From an uncultured Clostridia bacterium (GTDB lineage Bacteria; Bacillota; Clostridia; Christensenellales; CAG-314), in contig CANQPI010000021.1 of the NCBI GenBank assembly GCA_947625725.1, positions 1-32,271 of the forward strand: 32,271 bases of DNA. The letters are read 5' to 3'. Positions 8,100-16,592 of this stretch are shown here, piece after piece. The translations under genes were made by a program, and so were the position numbers. Numbering within the stretch: position 1 is the first letter of the stretch; each line of letters begins with the position of its first letter. Under the pieces are notes generated by a model, which was not told the DNA's origin, made no database searches, and was given only the letters and a program-made list of their open reading frames with translations.

Positions 8100-8133
8100 C
8101 TTTTTCATATGCACAAATTTTATCATTTAAGTG

Positions 8134-8149
8134 TTGTGCAAATGCACAA
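8134..8149. promoter_or_regulatory. Palindromic operator, probable LacI-type binding site
   Basis: TTGTGCA and TGCACAA are perfect inverted 7-base arms around AA. The site lies between the divergent promoters, 15 bp upstream of the operon -35 and 34 bp upstream of the regulator -35. A 16-bp even palindrome fits LacI-family operators in size, though it lacks the central CG common in that family. A second half-site is at 8110-8116. Confidence 0.55.
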
Positions 8150-8164
8150 TTTCGAAATTTTTTG

Positions 8165-8193
8165 TTGACAAGGTGTTTTGTAAATATTATTCT
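8165..8193 (+). promoter_or_regulatory. Promoter of the fructan-utilisation operon
   Basis: Consensus TTGACA (8165-8170), 17-base spacer, TATTCT (8188-8193). Transcription would start near 8200, giving a leader of about 60 nt. An AGGAG site precedes the first start codon. Confidence 0.65.
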
Positions 8194-8260
8194 TATATGG
8201 CAAAAACGCCGACAAACGATATTTTAATCGGTTAGCAATATGTAATATATAGGAGTATTT

Positions 8261-11200
8261 ATGAAAAGGCTCAAATTTTTCAGCCTGATGATGGCGGTAT
8301 TGATTTGCCTGCCTTTGTGCCTTGCGGCATGCAACGGCGCCAATGTTGGCAAGCACGACCACGTTTGGGATAACGGCGAGATAACAACTCAACCCACTTG
8401 TTACAAGGAGGGCGTCAAAACTTTCCACTGCACGGTGGATGGTTGTGAGCAAACCAAAACTATCCCTGTGCAAGTAACGCCGCACAAGTGGGACGACGGT
8501 ACGCAAACCAAAGCCCCCAAATGTGACGAAGTGGGCGAAACCACTTTTCGTTGCACCAATAGCGGTTGCACGGCAATCAAAACGGAACCGATAGCCAAAA
8601 TGGACCACGAGTGGGATCAAGGCGTTATCACAACATTGTCGGACTTTGACTCAAAGGGGCAACGCACTTTTACGTGTCAAAACTGCCAAACCACGCGCGT
8701 AGAGGTGTTAGACGCCTATGCCGATTTTGTCGAGCAATTCGGTTCCAAGAGTTGGAGTTACGGCGTCGCAACGGATTTTGACGGCGCAACATGTAACTTT
8801 ACTCTGGCGAGCAACGGTCAAACGGCAGTAACGGCAAACAGCGTTACGATAGAGGGTGCAGTCGCCGTAGGGTACACTTTCGGTCAGGGCTTGCCCGAAA
8901 AGTGTCAAGCGGCATTTACCGTCAAGTTTGAGGGTAGCGTGTTGGCATACATTGTGGTAAAAGCGGCTAACGGCAGCGTCAAATCGCACAAACAACTAAA
9001 TACGCAATCGGGCGCGGTGGACTTTGTCGCCGACGTGGGAGATGACGCCATAGATGTGCAAAAGGACGATACGCTTTACCTCGTGCTGAGCGGCAACGCC
9101 CAAGGCGCGTTGGGTTTTCGCCTTTATGCACCCTGTCTGCATGTCTGGAACAGTTCGATTACAGAAGCGCCCACCTGCACCGATACGGGGACAAAAACCT
9201 TTACTTGCGTCAACGACGGTTGCGAAGAAAGTTTTACCGAGGAAATGGCTGCAACCGGTCATAAGTGGGACGGCGGCACCGTCACAGAGGACGCCACAGA
9301 GGATAAAGACGGCGTACGCACATATACCTGCCAAGTCTGCGGCGAAACCAAAACGGAATCCATACCCAAGTTGCCCTCGGACTATATCGAGTTGGCAAAC
9401 TTCGGCGCAGATTTCAACGACACGCTTGCGGGCGATAGCAATTGGCAAGTAGGCAAAATAGATTACACTTGGGGTGACAATGAAAACTTTACGTTTGCCG
9501 CCCTTACCGAAAAGACAACCGACGCCTTTACTTGTGGCGATCCAAAAATGGAAGTCAAGGGCGATTGGATGATCAACAACGGAATGGTGGGTTTGGCTTA
9601 CACGTTCGACCAAGCGACAGACGTGCGTTTTGTGTTTACGCTCAGTGCTCTTTACGAAAGCAAATTCTCCGTCCGTTGGGCGTTGAAGAACATCGACGGC
9701 ACGATCAAGACTAACGACGGCAAACCGTCTTGGGGTGGCGATTCCGATCCGTTCTCTATGCGAAACGACATTGCGGTCGAGGCGGGAGATGTGCTTTACG
9801 TACTTGTAAACAAGGAAACAGGCGAGCAGTGCAACTTCACTTTCTCGATCAAAACACGCAAGCCGGAGCCACAGACTTCAACCGCTGTCTTTGCCAACGA
9901 CTTCGATGACACGCTTGCGGGCAACTCTGCTTGGCAAGTAGGCATTGCCGATTACACTTGGGACGGCGGCGAAAACTTTACGTTCAGACCAATTGAGCAA
10001 ACGGAAAACGGTGCGTTTGTAAATGCCGATCCGCAAATGGAAATCAGGCGCGACACATTGAGTTTCCGCGGCATGGTCGCGTTGGGCTACCGCTTCGACA
10101 CGGCAACGGCTTTCGGTTTCCGCTTTGTTTTGACGGGCGACAAGGACGGCGATTTCGCAGTACGCTGGTCATTGAACGCCTCCGACGGAACGATCAAGAG
10201 TGGCGACGGACATCCCACTTGGGGCGATAGAAATTGCAACGTGGAACTTTCCGCCGAAGGCACGGCAGAAGCGGGCGACGTGTTGTACGTATTGATAAAT
10301 CAAGAAGCAAGCGCCAGTTGCCACTTTACGTTTGAAGTAACAGCCGAAACCGAGCCGACAGAACCCGAATGGAACGAACCAAGCGGTTTTGCGGACGACT
10401 TCCAAGCCACGCTTGACGGCACGTCTAAGTGGAGCGTGGGAACGGTGGAGTACATTTGGACACAAGAGAACTTTGTGTTTACGGAAGATCTGACGGTAAA
10501 AGACGGCGCGTTTACCAAAGAAGAACCTTGGGTAGAGATCAAGGGCGATTGGATGGCGATCAACACAATGGTGGGCATTGCTTACACGTTTGACGTTGCG
10601 GGCACCGAACACTTCGAATTACACTTGCGCGGAAAGGAAGCCGACAGCGCGTTTACCATTCGTTGGGCGTTGAAGAACGCCGACGGCACGATCAAAACCA
10701 ACGACGGCAAAGCGTCATTTGTGGGCAACGACAGAGAACTGCGCGCTTCGCAAGATCTCGAAGTTGAGGCAAACGATGTGCTTTACATATTGATACAAAA
10801 AGAAACGGACCGCGACCAGTGCAACTTTGCGATCACGGTAAACGCAGTTGACAAGGAAATTGCAAATTTCGGCGCAGATTTCAATGACACGTTTGCGGGT
10901 ACATCCAATTGGACGGTAGGAATTGCCGACTACAAGTTTGACGGAATAGAAACCTTTACCGTCACGCCCCTTACGGACAAAACCTCGGACGCCTTTACGC
11001 ACGGCGATCCTAAAATGGAAATCAAGGGCGATTGGATGATCAACAACGGCATGGTCGCGCTTGGATACAGGTTCGATCAAGCGGCGGACGTGCGCTTTGT
11101 GTTTACGCTCAGTGTCCTTTTCGAAAGTAAATTCTCCGTCCGCTGGGCGCTGACAAACTCCGACGGCACGATTAAGACCAACAACGGCAAAGCGTCCTGG

Positions 11201-11332
11201 GGCGGCGATTCCAATCCGTTCTCGATGCAAAACGACCTTACGGTCGAGGCGGGAGATGTGCTTTACGTGCTTGTAAACAAAGAGTTGGGCGAGCAGTGCA
11301 ATTTCACCTTTACAATCTCGTCCGTACAGTAA
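8261..11332 (+). CDS. Large surface lipoprotein with Cys-rich and beta-sandwich-like repeats
   Basis: A 1023-residue secreted protein. The signal peptide ends in LAAC, so Cys24 is the likely lipid anchor. Residues about 33-150 and 292-372 hold copies of a short unit with the pattern H-x-W-x-x-G, a Cys between Pro/Lys and acidic residues, then T-F-x-C-x-x-x-G-C, common in surface proteins of Firmicutes. Four units of about 150 residues follow (380-530, 544-693, 710-862, 870-1020); a divergent fifth seems to sit at 155-290. Each unit opens with a DDF/ADF-x-x-T-L-x-G motif and ends in AGDVLYVLVNKE-like sequence. I recognise no enzyme motif. As first gene of the fructan operon it is probably a glycan-binding or adhesion protein, an inference from context. 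The start ATG follows AGGAG at a proper distance. Confidence 0.8.
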   Translation: MKRLKFFSLMMAVLICLPLCLAACNGANVGKHDHVWDNGEITTQPTCYKEGVKTFHCTVDGCEQTKTIPVQVTPHKWDDGTQTKAPKCDEVGETTFRCTNSGCTAIKTEPIAKMDHEWDQGVITTLSDFDSKGQRTFTCQNCQTTRVEVLDAYADFVEQFGSKSWSYGVATDFDGATCNFTLASNGQTAVTANSVTIEGAVAVGYTFGQGLPEKCQAAFTVKFEGSVLAYIVVKAANGSVKSHKQLNTQSGAVDFVADVGDDAIDVQKDDTLYLVLSGNAQGALGFRLYAPCLHVWNSSITEAPTCTDTGTKTFTCVNDGCEESFTEEMAATGHKWDGGTVTEDATEDKDGVRTYTCQVCGETKTESIPKLPSDYIELANFGADFNDTLAGDSNWQVGKIDYTWGDNENFTFAALTEKTTDAFTCGDPKMEVKGDWMINNGMVGLAYTFDQATDVRFVFTLSALYESKFSVRWALKNIDGTIKTNDGKPSWGGDSDPFSMRNDIAVEAGDVLYVLVNKETGEQCNFTFSIKTRKPEPQTSTAVFANDFDDTLAGNSAWQVGIADYTWDGGENFTFRPIEQTENGAFVNADPQMEIRRDTLSFRGMVALGYRFDTATAFGFRFVLTGDKDGDFAVRWSLNASDGTIKSGDGHPTWGDRNCNVELSAEGTAEAGDVLYVLINQEASASCHFTFEVTAETEPTEPEWNEPSGFADDFQATLDGTSKWSVGTVEYIWTQENFVFTEDLTVKDGAFTKEEPWVEIKGDWMAINTMVGIAYTFDVAGTEHFELHLRGKEADSAFTIRWALKNADGTIKTNDGKASFVGNDRELRASQDLEVEANDVLYILIQKETDRDQCNFAITVNAVDKEIANFGADFNDTFAGTSNWTVGIADYKFDGIETFTVTPLTDKTSDAFTHGDPKMEIKGDWMINNGMVALGYRFDQAADVRFVFTLSVLFESKFSVRWALTNSDGTIKTNNGKASWGGDSNPFSMQNDLTVEAGDVLYVLVNKELGEQCNFTFTISSVQ
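9398..11329 (+). repeat. Four tandem repeats of about 450-460 bp within the surface lipoprotein gene
   Basis: Units begin near 9398, 9890, 10388 and 10868. The first and fourth are the most similar to each other in both protein and DNA, for example the near-identical stretches starting at 9401 and 10868. The two middle units have diverged more, so the end units are likely younger duplicates or are being homogenised. Confidence 0.75.
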
Positions 11333-11393
11333 GAAAAAAAGCATTTCAACGCGCAATGCGCGCGCAACAAAAAGTATCGCCTTGGGGGATATT

Positions 11394-14354
11394 ATGAAAG
11401 TTAAACAAACCAGGATAGTTACAATTTGCCTGTTGGCGGCGGTTTTGATGGCGTCGTTGCTGTGTGCAACATTGACTGTCGAAACACGGGGTTACGCGGC
11501 AATGCAAATTGTCGACGACTATGCCGGCGCCTACCGCAATCAATTGGCTTTTTCCGCAAAGCGGGGATGGAACAACGATCCAAACGGGTTGTTGTACGTC
11601 AATGGCACTTGGCACATGTACTATCAATATAACTATGACAAAAACACCGACATGACGGAACTCGGTTGGGGGCACATGAGTTGGGGACACGCCACAAGCG
11701 AGGATCTTGTTCACTGGACGGAGCAACCCGTTGCTCTGCCCGAGGGACAAAACGGTTACGGAATGATGTTTTCCGGCAGCGCCGTTTACGACCAAAACAA
11801 CACCAGCGGTTTGTTTGACGTGGGCGCAAACGGCAAAGTGGCGGACGGTCAGGGCATAGTTGCAATACTCACCCAACCCACAGAGGATCAACGTCAGATA
11901 TTGGCGTATAGCAAAGATAACGGCAATAGTTTTGAAGTTTGGGGAGAGGTGATCGGTCGTTCTGACGACGGCAGCGTCGGCGACAACGAGTTCCGCGATC
12001 CAAAGGTCTTTTGGAGTGAACAACATAATAAATGGTTGTTAGCGGTCGGCGGCGGCTCAATAAGAATGTATTCGTCGGATAACCTCAAAGAGTGGACTTT
12101 CCTCGGCGAAACGGGTTTTTGGGGAGAGTGTCCCGACCTGTCCCGTTACACCGTTGACGGCGTAACAAAGTATGTGTTGGCAATGTCGCCCGAAGACAAA
12201 CCGCAAAGCCACCAATACAACGGAACTTCGCGCGAGGATACGTATTATCCCGCCGAGTACTACGTTGTGGGCGATTTGGACGACAACGGCTTGTTTGTGG
12301 GCGAACAACCCATTCGTCGCCTGGAGGAGGGCATTGATTGCTACGCGTTGCAAACTTTCAACGACGCTCCCGACGGCAAAACTTATGGCGTAAGTTGGTC
12401 TGCAAGTTGGAAAACTTGCGGCTTGTACGAACGTTTCCGTCAAACGTACAACGGCGGTATGACGGTGGCGACCGAACTCGATCTTGTCAAGGACGGCGAT
12501 GGTTACGCTCTCGCTCGCAACCCCGTGGCGGGTTACGACAAACTGCGCACAAACGTTATCGGCGAGTACAACGGCAAACTTGCCAAGGGCGCAACGGCGC
12601 TAAGCGACGTTCGCGCAGACGTTGCCGATTTGGACATAGAGTTGGATTTTGGCAACGGCAACGCCAACCGCGCCGAGTTGTGGTTGCGCGTATCCGATGT
12701 GGAAAAAGTCAAATTGGTGTACGACGTGACAACGCAAACGCTCACATTGGATCGTTCGGAGAGTTCGTTGCTTGCTCAAAACACTCTGCGTTACACGGAC
12801 AAGTACTCTAAGCAAGTGGAACTAAACGACGGCAAGTTAAAGTTGCGCGTTTTGTTGGATAGAGCGTTTGTAACAGTGTTTGCCGACGGCGGCAAAGCCG
12901 ACTTTTTCAGCGCGATATTCCCCTCTGCAATATCCGACGGTATGCGTTTGTTCGCGAATGGCGACGTCAATGTCAAGGCGCAGGTACACGGCATGCAAAG
13001 CATATTCGACATACCCGACAATGACGACCTGTTCATTACCACCGACAAAATAGACGGTACGGTGGGAACTTCGTATCCCGTAGTTGCTTCTTCTTTCGGC
13101 AGCGACTTTGACGAAAGCAAGGTGAAGTTCGAAGTGGTGGACGGCGCTCAAAACGTTCGTTTGGAACAGTACGGCGCAATCGCTTACGTTACGCCTTTGC
13201 AACAAGGTTTTGCGCGCGTAAACGTAAGTTACAACGGCGTTTCCCACGGCGGCATAGAGGTGTACTCCTATACCGACGGCTGGACGAGCGATCTCGATTT
13301 CCCCCGTATTGGCGACGGATTTGCCTTCTACGGGGACAAGGGTATGTTGCTTTCCTGCGACGGCGACGGTTTCCGTTTCGGCGACAAGCGCGTAACGGAC
13401 AACTTTGTTTACTCTGCGGAGTTTTTGCCGTCCGACAACGCGCAAGCCGCGGGCTTGGTGTTTGGCGTAAACGACACTCAATACAACTATTGGGTGGCAA
13501 CTGCGGACACGGCGGAGAACAAAGTAAAAATTTGGCAAGCGGGCATTGGCGAACTTAGATCCGTTGACTACCCATTTGAACAGGGACAACTATTCAAACT
13601 TACCCTTGCTGTCAATCAAGGCGTTGCAAAAGTATTTGTAAACGACGACTCCGTTGCGGCATTGACGTTGAAATTGCAAAATTACAACGGCGGCGCTTTG
13701 GGACTAAACGTGTTTCACGGGGAGTTCAAAATAACCAACGTTCGTCTGGTGCAAAACGACAGTTACGAGGGACATTTGTATTTGGGCGGCTACTCCGTGC
13801 AAAAGGTGATCAACATCACCGACGGACACGTCAAACTTGGTGCTAACGACTATTCGGTGCGCAACGGAGTACTCAGTCTGTCCGACGACTATCTCAAAAC
13901 GTTGGAGGCGGGCGTAAGTTACACTTTCCGCGCCGTGACGGATTTTACGGACTTCGACTTTGACGTAACGGCGGATTTCACTTCCGTAACGGTGCGTTCG
14001 ACCGCGGAGAGATTTTACAGCGGCAACGACGTGGTGTTGGAACTTAACGCCGGCACGCAGGTACACAAGGTGACGGTGGACGGCAACGATGTTGCGTTCG
14101 AGCAACGTGATGGAAACGTTGTAATATCGGCGCAGGACGCCGTGGCAATCGGCTTTGGCAAACACAGCGTGCAGTTGTTTACCGATTGCGGCAGACCCAT
14201 TGCGGAGTTTGTGCTTGCCGAACCTGTCGAAACGCTCACCGAGATGGAAGAAAAAGCCACCCATGTATTCTTTTGGGTAGACATCACCATTTTCGGCTCG
14301 TTGATATTGGGCTACGTGGCTTTTGTAGCGATAAAAAAGACAAAAAAACACTGA
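11394..14354 (+). CDS. Membrane-anchored GH32 exo-fructanase (levanase/inulinase type)
   Basis: A 986-residue secreted enzyme that hydrolyses beta-fructosidic bonds. After a signal segment (about 8-28) come the GH32 landmarks: WNNDPNG with nucleophile Asp62, FRDP with Asp202, and GECPDL with acid/base Glu245. The five-bladed propeller and beta-sandwich end near residue 535. Next is an Ig-like stretch, then a sandwich of about 180 residues (about 640-790) that resembles CBM66/LamG-type modules; B. subtilis exo-levanase SacC carries a CBM66. A hydrophobic segment near 955-975 followed by lysines ends the protein, so it is anchored by a C-terminal membrane helix. The ATG at 11394 is chosen over one 12 nt upstream because GGGGGA lies at the right distance. 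Gap to the upstream gene is 61 bp. Confidence 0.9.
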   Translation: MKVKQTRIVTICLLAAVLMASLLCATLTVETRGYAAMQIVDDYAGAYRNQLAFSAKRGWNNDPNGLLYVNGTWHMYYQYNYDKNTDMTELGWGHMSWGHATSEDLVHWTEQPVALPEGQNGYGMMFSGSAVYDQNNTSGLFDVGANGKVADGQGIVAILTQPTEDQRQILAYSKDNGNSFEVWGEVIGRSDDGSVGDNEFRDPKVFWSEQHNKWLLAVGGGSIRMYSSDNLKEWTFLGETGFWGECPDLSRYTVDGVTKYVLAMSPEDKPQSHQYNGTSREDTYYPAEYYVVGDLDDNGLFVGEQPIRRLEEGIDCYALQTFNDAPDGKTYGVSWSASWKTCGLYERFRQTYNGGMTVATELDLVKDGDGYALARNPVAGYDKLRTNVIGEYNGKLAKGATALSDVRADVADLDIELDFGNGNANRAELWLRVSDVEKVKLVYDVTTQTLTLDRSESSLLAQNTLRYTDKYSKQVELNDGKLKLRVLLDRAFVTVFADGGKADFFSAIFPSAISDGMRLFANGDVNVKAQVHGMQSIFDIPDNDDLFITTDKIDGTVGTSYPVVASSFGSDFDESKVKFEVVDGAQNVRLEQYGAIAYVTPLQQGFARVNVSYNGVSHGGIEVYSYTDGWTSDLDFPRIGDGFAFYGDKGMLLSCDGDGFRFGDKRVTDNFVYSAEFLPSDNAQAAGLVFGVNDTQYNYWVATADTAENKVKIWQAGIGELRSVDYPFEQGQLFKLTLAVNQGVAKVFVNDDSVAALTLKLQNYNGGALGLNVFHGEFKITNVRLVQNDSYEGHLYLGGYSVQKVINITDGHVKLGANDYSVRNGVLSLSDDYLKTLEAGVSYTFRAVTDFTDFDFDVTADFTSVTVRSTAERFYSGNDVVLELNAGTQVHKVTVDGNDVAFEQRDGNVVISAQDAVAIGFGKHSVQLFTDCGRPIAEFVLAEPVETLTEMEEKATHVFFWVDITIFGSLILGYVAFVAIKKTKKH

Positions 14355-14379
14355 TACAACCAAGTAAAGGGGGACAAAC

Positions 14380-15444
14380 ATGTCAAACGAACTAACTTCC
14401 ACCGCGCTCGAGGATCAACTTGATCAACAGTCGGACGTCGTGGACGAAATCGGCGCAGACCTTGTCGAACAGGCGTACGACGCATTGGACGGCAACCCCG
14501 CCGACGACAAGAAAAAGAAACACCCCAAGTGGGAGGCGTGGAAAACCAATTTTCGCCGTCACGGATGGATCTTACTGTTTATCATACCGGCGTTTGTCTA
14601 TGTTTTGATATTCTGTTACGCGCCAATGTACGGCATTTTGGTGGCGTTTCAGGACTATATGCCGGGTGACAGCATTATCGGTAGCGACACAACCTGGGTA
14701 GGATTTCAAAACTTCAAGACGTTCTTTTCCAACCCCAACTTTTGGGACTACTTTTTGAACACATTTTTGCTGTGCATTTTCGGCTTTTTGGTCGGTTTTC
14801 CCCTGCCGATAATCGTGGCATTGTTGCTGAACTCCTTGCGTTCCAAAAAGGTGAAAAAGGGTTTGCAAATACTGTACTATGCGCCGCACTTTATATCGTT
14901 GGTGGTAATGGTCGGAATGTTGAAACTGATTTTCGGTTCGGACGGACTGTTGGATCAACTCAGCAGACAAATGGGCGGCGATGCCGGCGGATTAAAACTG
15001 TTTCTGACGCCCGAGGCGTTTAGACCGTTGTTTATTTTCAGCGGCAACTGGCAGGACTTCGGCTGGTCGGCGATAGTGTACCTTGCGGCTCTTTCCGGCG
15101 TTGATCCCGCTCTGCACGAGGCGGCAAAAATGGACGGAGCAAGCCGCTTCCGCCGCATATTCAGCGTGGATTTGCCGGCAATATTGCCCACCATCGTCAT
15201 GTTGATGATATTGTCTGTCGGCAACCTTATGAGTTGCGGCTACGAAAAAGTTTTGCTTATGCAAACGGCGGGCAACTTGGAAACGAGTGAAATTTTGTCT
15301 ACATACGTGTACAAATTCGGCTTGATGAACGGTCAATACGGCGTAGGTACCGCCGCGGGATTGTTCAACTCCGTCATTAACGTAGTGTTGCTGGTTATAG
15401 CCAACTTTACCAGCAAAAAACTTACCAACAACAGCATGTGGTAA
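14380..15444 (+). CDS. ABC sugar transporter permease, LplB type
   Basis: An inner-membrane permease subunit of a carbohydrate ABC importer (CUT1 family), 354 residues. A hydrophilic N-terminal tail of about 60 residues rich in Asp, Glu and Lys precedes the first membrane helix (ILLFIIPAFVYVLIFCY). The family's cytoplasmic loop is clear: EAAKMDGASRFRRIFSVDLP, where the ATPase docks. The C terminus matches LplB-type permeases (TAAGLFNSVINVVLLVIANF, then a short polar end). A strong GGGGGA site precedes the ATG. It pairs with the next permease and the solute-binding protein two genes on. A fructan-derived oligosaccharide or sucrose is the likely cargo, inferred from neighbours only. Confidence 0.92.
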   Translation: MSNELTSTALEDQLDQQSDVVDEIGADLVEQAYDALDGNPADDKKKKHPKWEAWKTNFRRHGWILLFIIPAFVYVLIFCYAPMYGILVAFQDYMPGDSIIGSDTTWVGFQNFKTFFSNPNFWDYFLNTFLLCIFGFLVGFPLPIIVALLLNSLRSKKVKKGLQILYYAPHFISLVVMVGMLKLIFGSDGLLDQLSRQMGGDAGGLKLFLTPEAFRPLFIFSGNWQDFGWSAIVYLAALSGVDPALHEAAKMDGASRFRRIFSVDLPAILPTIVMLMILSVGNLMSCGYEKVLLMQTAGNLETSEILSTYVYKFGLMNGQYGVGTAAGLFNSVINVVLLVIANFTSKKLTNNSMW

Positions 15445-15459
15445 AAGGAGGGTACAAAC

Positions 15460-16581
15460 GTGTTTGAACTTTTGGGAAAAGTTTCCACAAACGATTTGAT
15501 TTTGACGCTGTTTCTTGTTATCATAGTGTTTGAGTTGGTGGTTATCGGCGTTTTGCTTTACAAACGTCGTTTCAAAAAACGCCATGCGGCAGCAAATACC
15601 GCTCGAACCGCAAATGATACGTCGCCAAACAACGTCGCAATGGCAACGAGCGGCGAGACAGAGTCGCAAACCCCGCGCAACTACAACGAGGTAAAGCAAA
15701 TTGCCAAGAAAAACAAGATAAAAGAAAGCAAAGGCGACGTGGTGTACTACGTGATTTGCGGATTTATCCTGTTTTTGCTTGCCGTGATAGTAGTGTATCC
15801 GCTATACTACATTGTCATTGCGTCCATATCCGACGCCGACGCCGTTATGTCCGGCGACGTGTGGCTGTATCCCGTAAAACTTACTTTTTCCGGTTACGGA
15901 AGTTTGTTCCAACGGGACGACGTGTGGAGAGGCTACTTCAACACCATAGCCTATACCGTGTTGGGTACCGTATTTAACGTTGCTCTCACCATTCCCGCAG
16001 GCTGGGCGTTATCTCGCGATTATTTGCCTTTCCGCAAGTTGATAACGACAATGCTTATCATCACCATGTTTTTCGGCGGCGGCTTGGTACCCTATATCAT
16101 TGTGTGTCGGGCATTGGGGTTGTATCAAAACCCGTTGATCCTCATTATCGGCGGCGGCGTCAGCGTGTACAACGTGTTTATGTGCAAATCGTTTTTCTCC
16201 TCCAACGTGCCCAAGGAGGTGTTGGAGGCGGCGCAAATCGACGGCGCGGGAGAGGTTCGCACCTTCTTTGATTTGATTTTGCCCATATCGACCTCGATAA
16301 TCAGCGTAATGGTGTTGTTTTACGCCGTAGGACACTGGAACAACTATATAGACGCATATATCTTTAATATCGACAAGAGTTTTTACCCTCTGCAAACGGT
16401 GCTGGACGGATTGCTGTCCGCTACCAACGTGGGTGAGGGCGAAGTGGTAGTAGAACAAATGCGTATAGCAACTCAGGTTAAATTTACTTCCATCATTGTG
16501 GCTACCGTACCCATATTGGTACTGTATCCCATGATAGAAAAGCACTTTGGTCAAGGCGTACTTGTCGGCTCGTTCAAATAA
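15460..16581 (+). CDS. ABC sugar transporter permease, YtcP/CarB type
   Basis: The second permease of the pair, 373 residues. It starts with GTG, supported by AAAGGAGGG 8-15 nt upstream. The normal core begins near residue 90 (YYVICGFILFLLAVIVVYPLYYIVIASIS). The ATPase-docking loop reads EAAQIDGAGEVRTFFDLILP. It ends in GQGVLVGSFK, the classic C terminus of this family (KGVMIGAIKG-like). Unusually, the N terminus adds a further membrane helix (about 10-31) and a charged cytoplasmic linker of about 55 residues that typical YtcP proteins lack. It starts 15 bp after the first permease. Confidence 0.92.
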   Translation: MFELLGKVSTNDLILTLFLVIIVFELVVIGVLLYKRRFKKRHAAANTARTANDTSPNNVAMATSGETESQTPRNYNEVKQIAKKNKIKESKGDVVYYVICGFILFLLAVIVVYPLYYIVIASISDADAVMSGDVWLYPVKLTFSGYGSLFQRDDVWRGYFNTIAYTVLGTVFNVALTIPAGWALSRDYLPFRKLITTMLIITMFFGGGLVPYIIVCRALGLYQNPLILIIGGGVSVYNVFMCKSFFSSNVPKEVLEAAQIDGAGEVRTFFDLILPISTSIISVMVLFYAVGHWNNYIDAYIFNIDKSFYPLQTVLDGLLSATNVGEGEVVVEQMRIATQVKFTSIIVATVPILVLYPMIEKHFGQGVLVGSFK

Positions 16582-16592
16582 CGGAGGATTGT

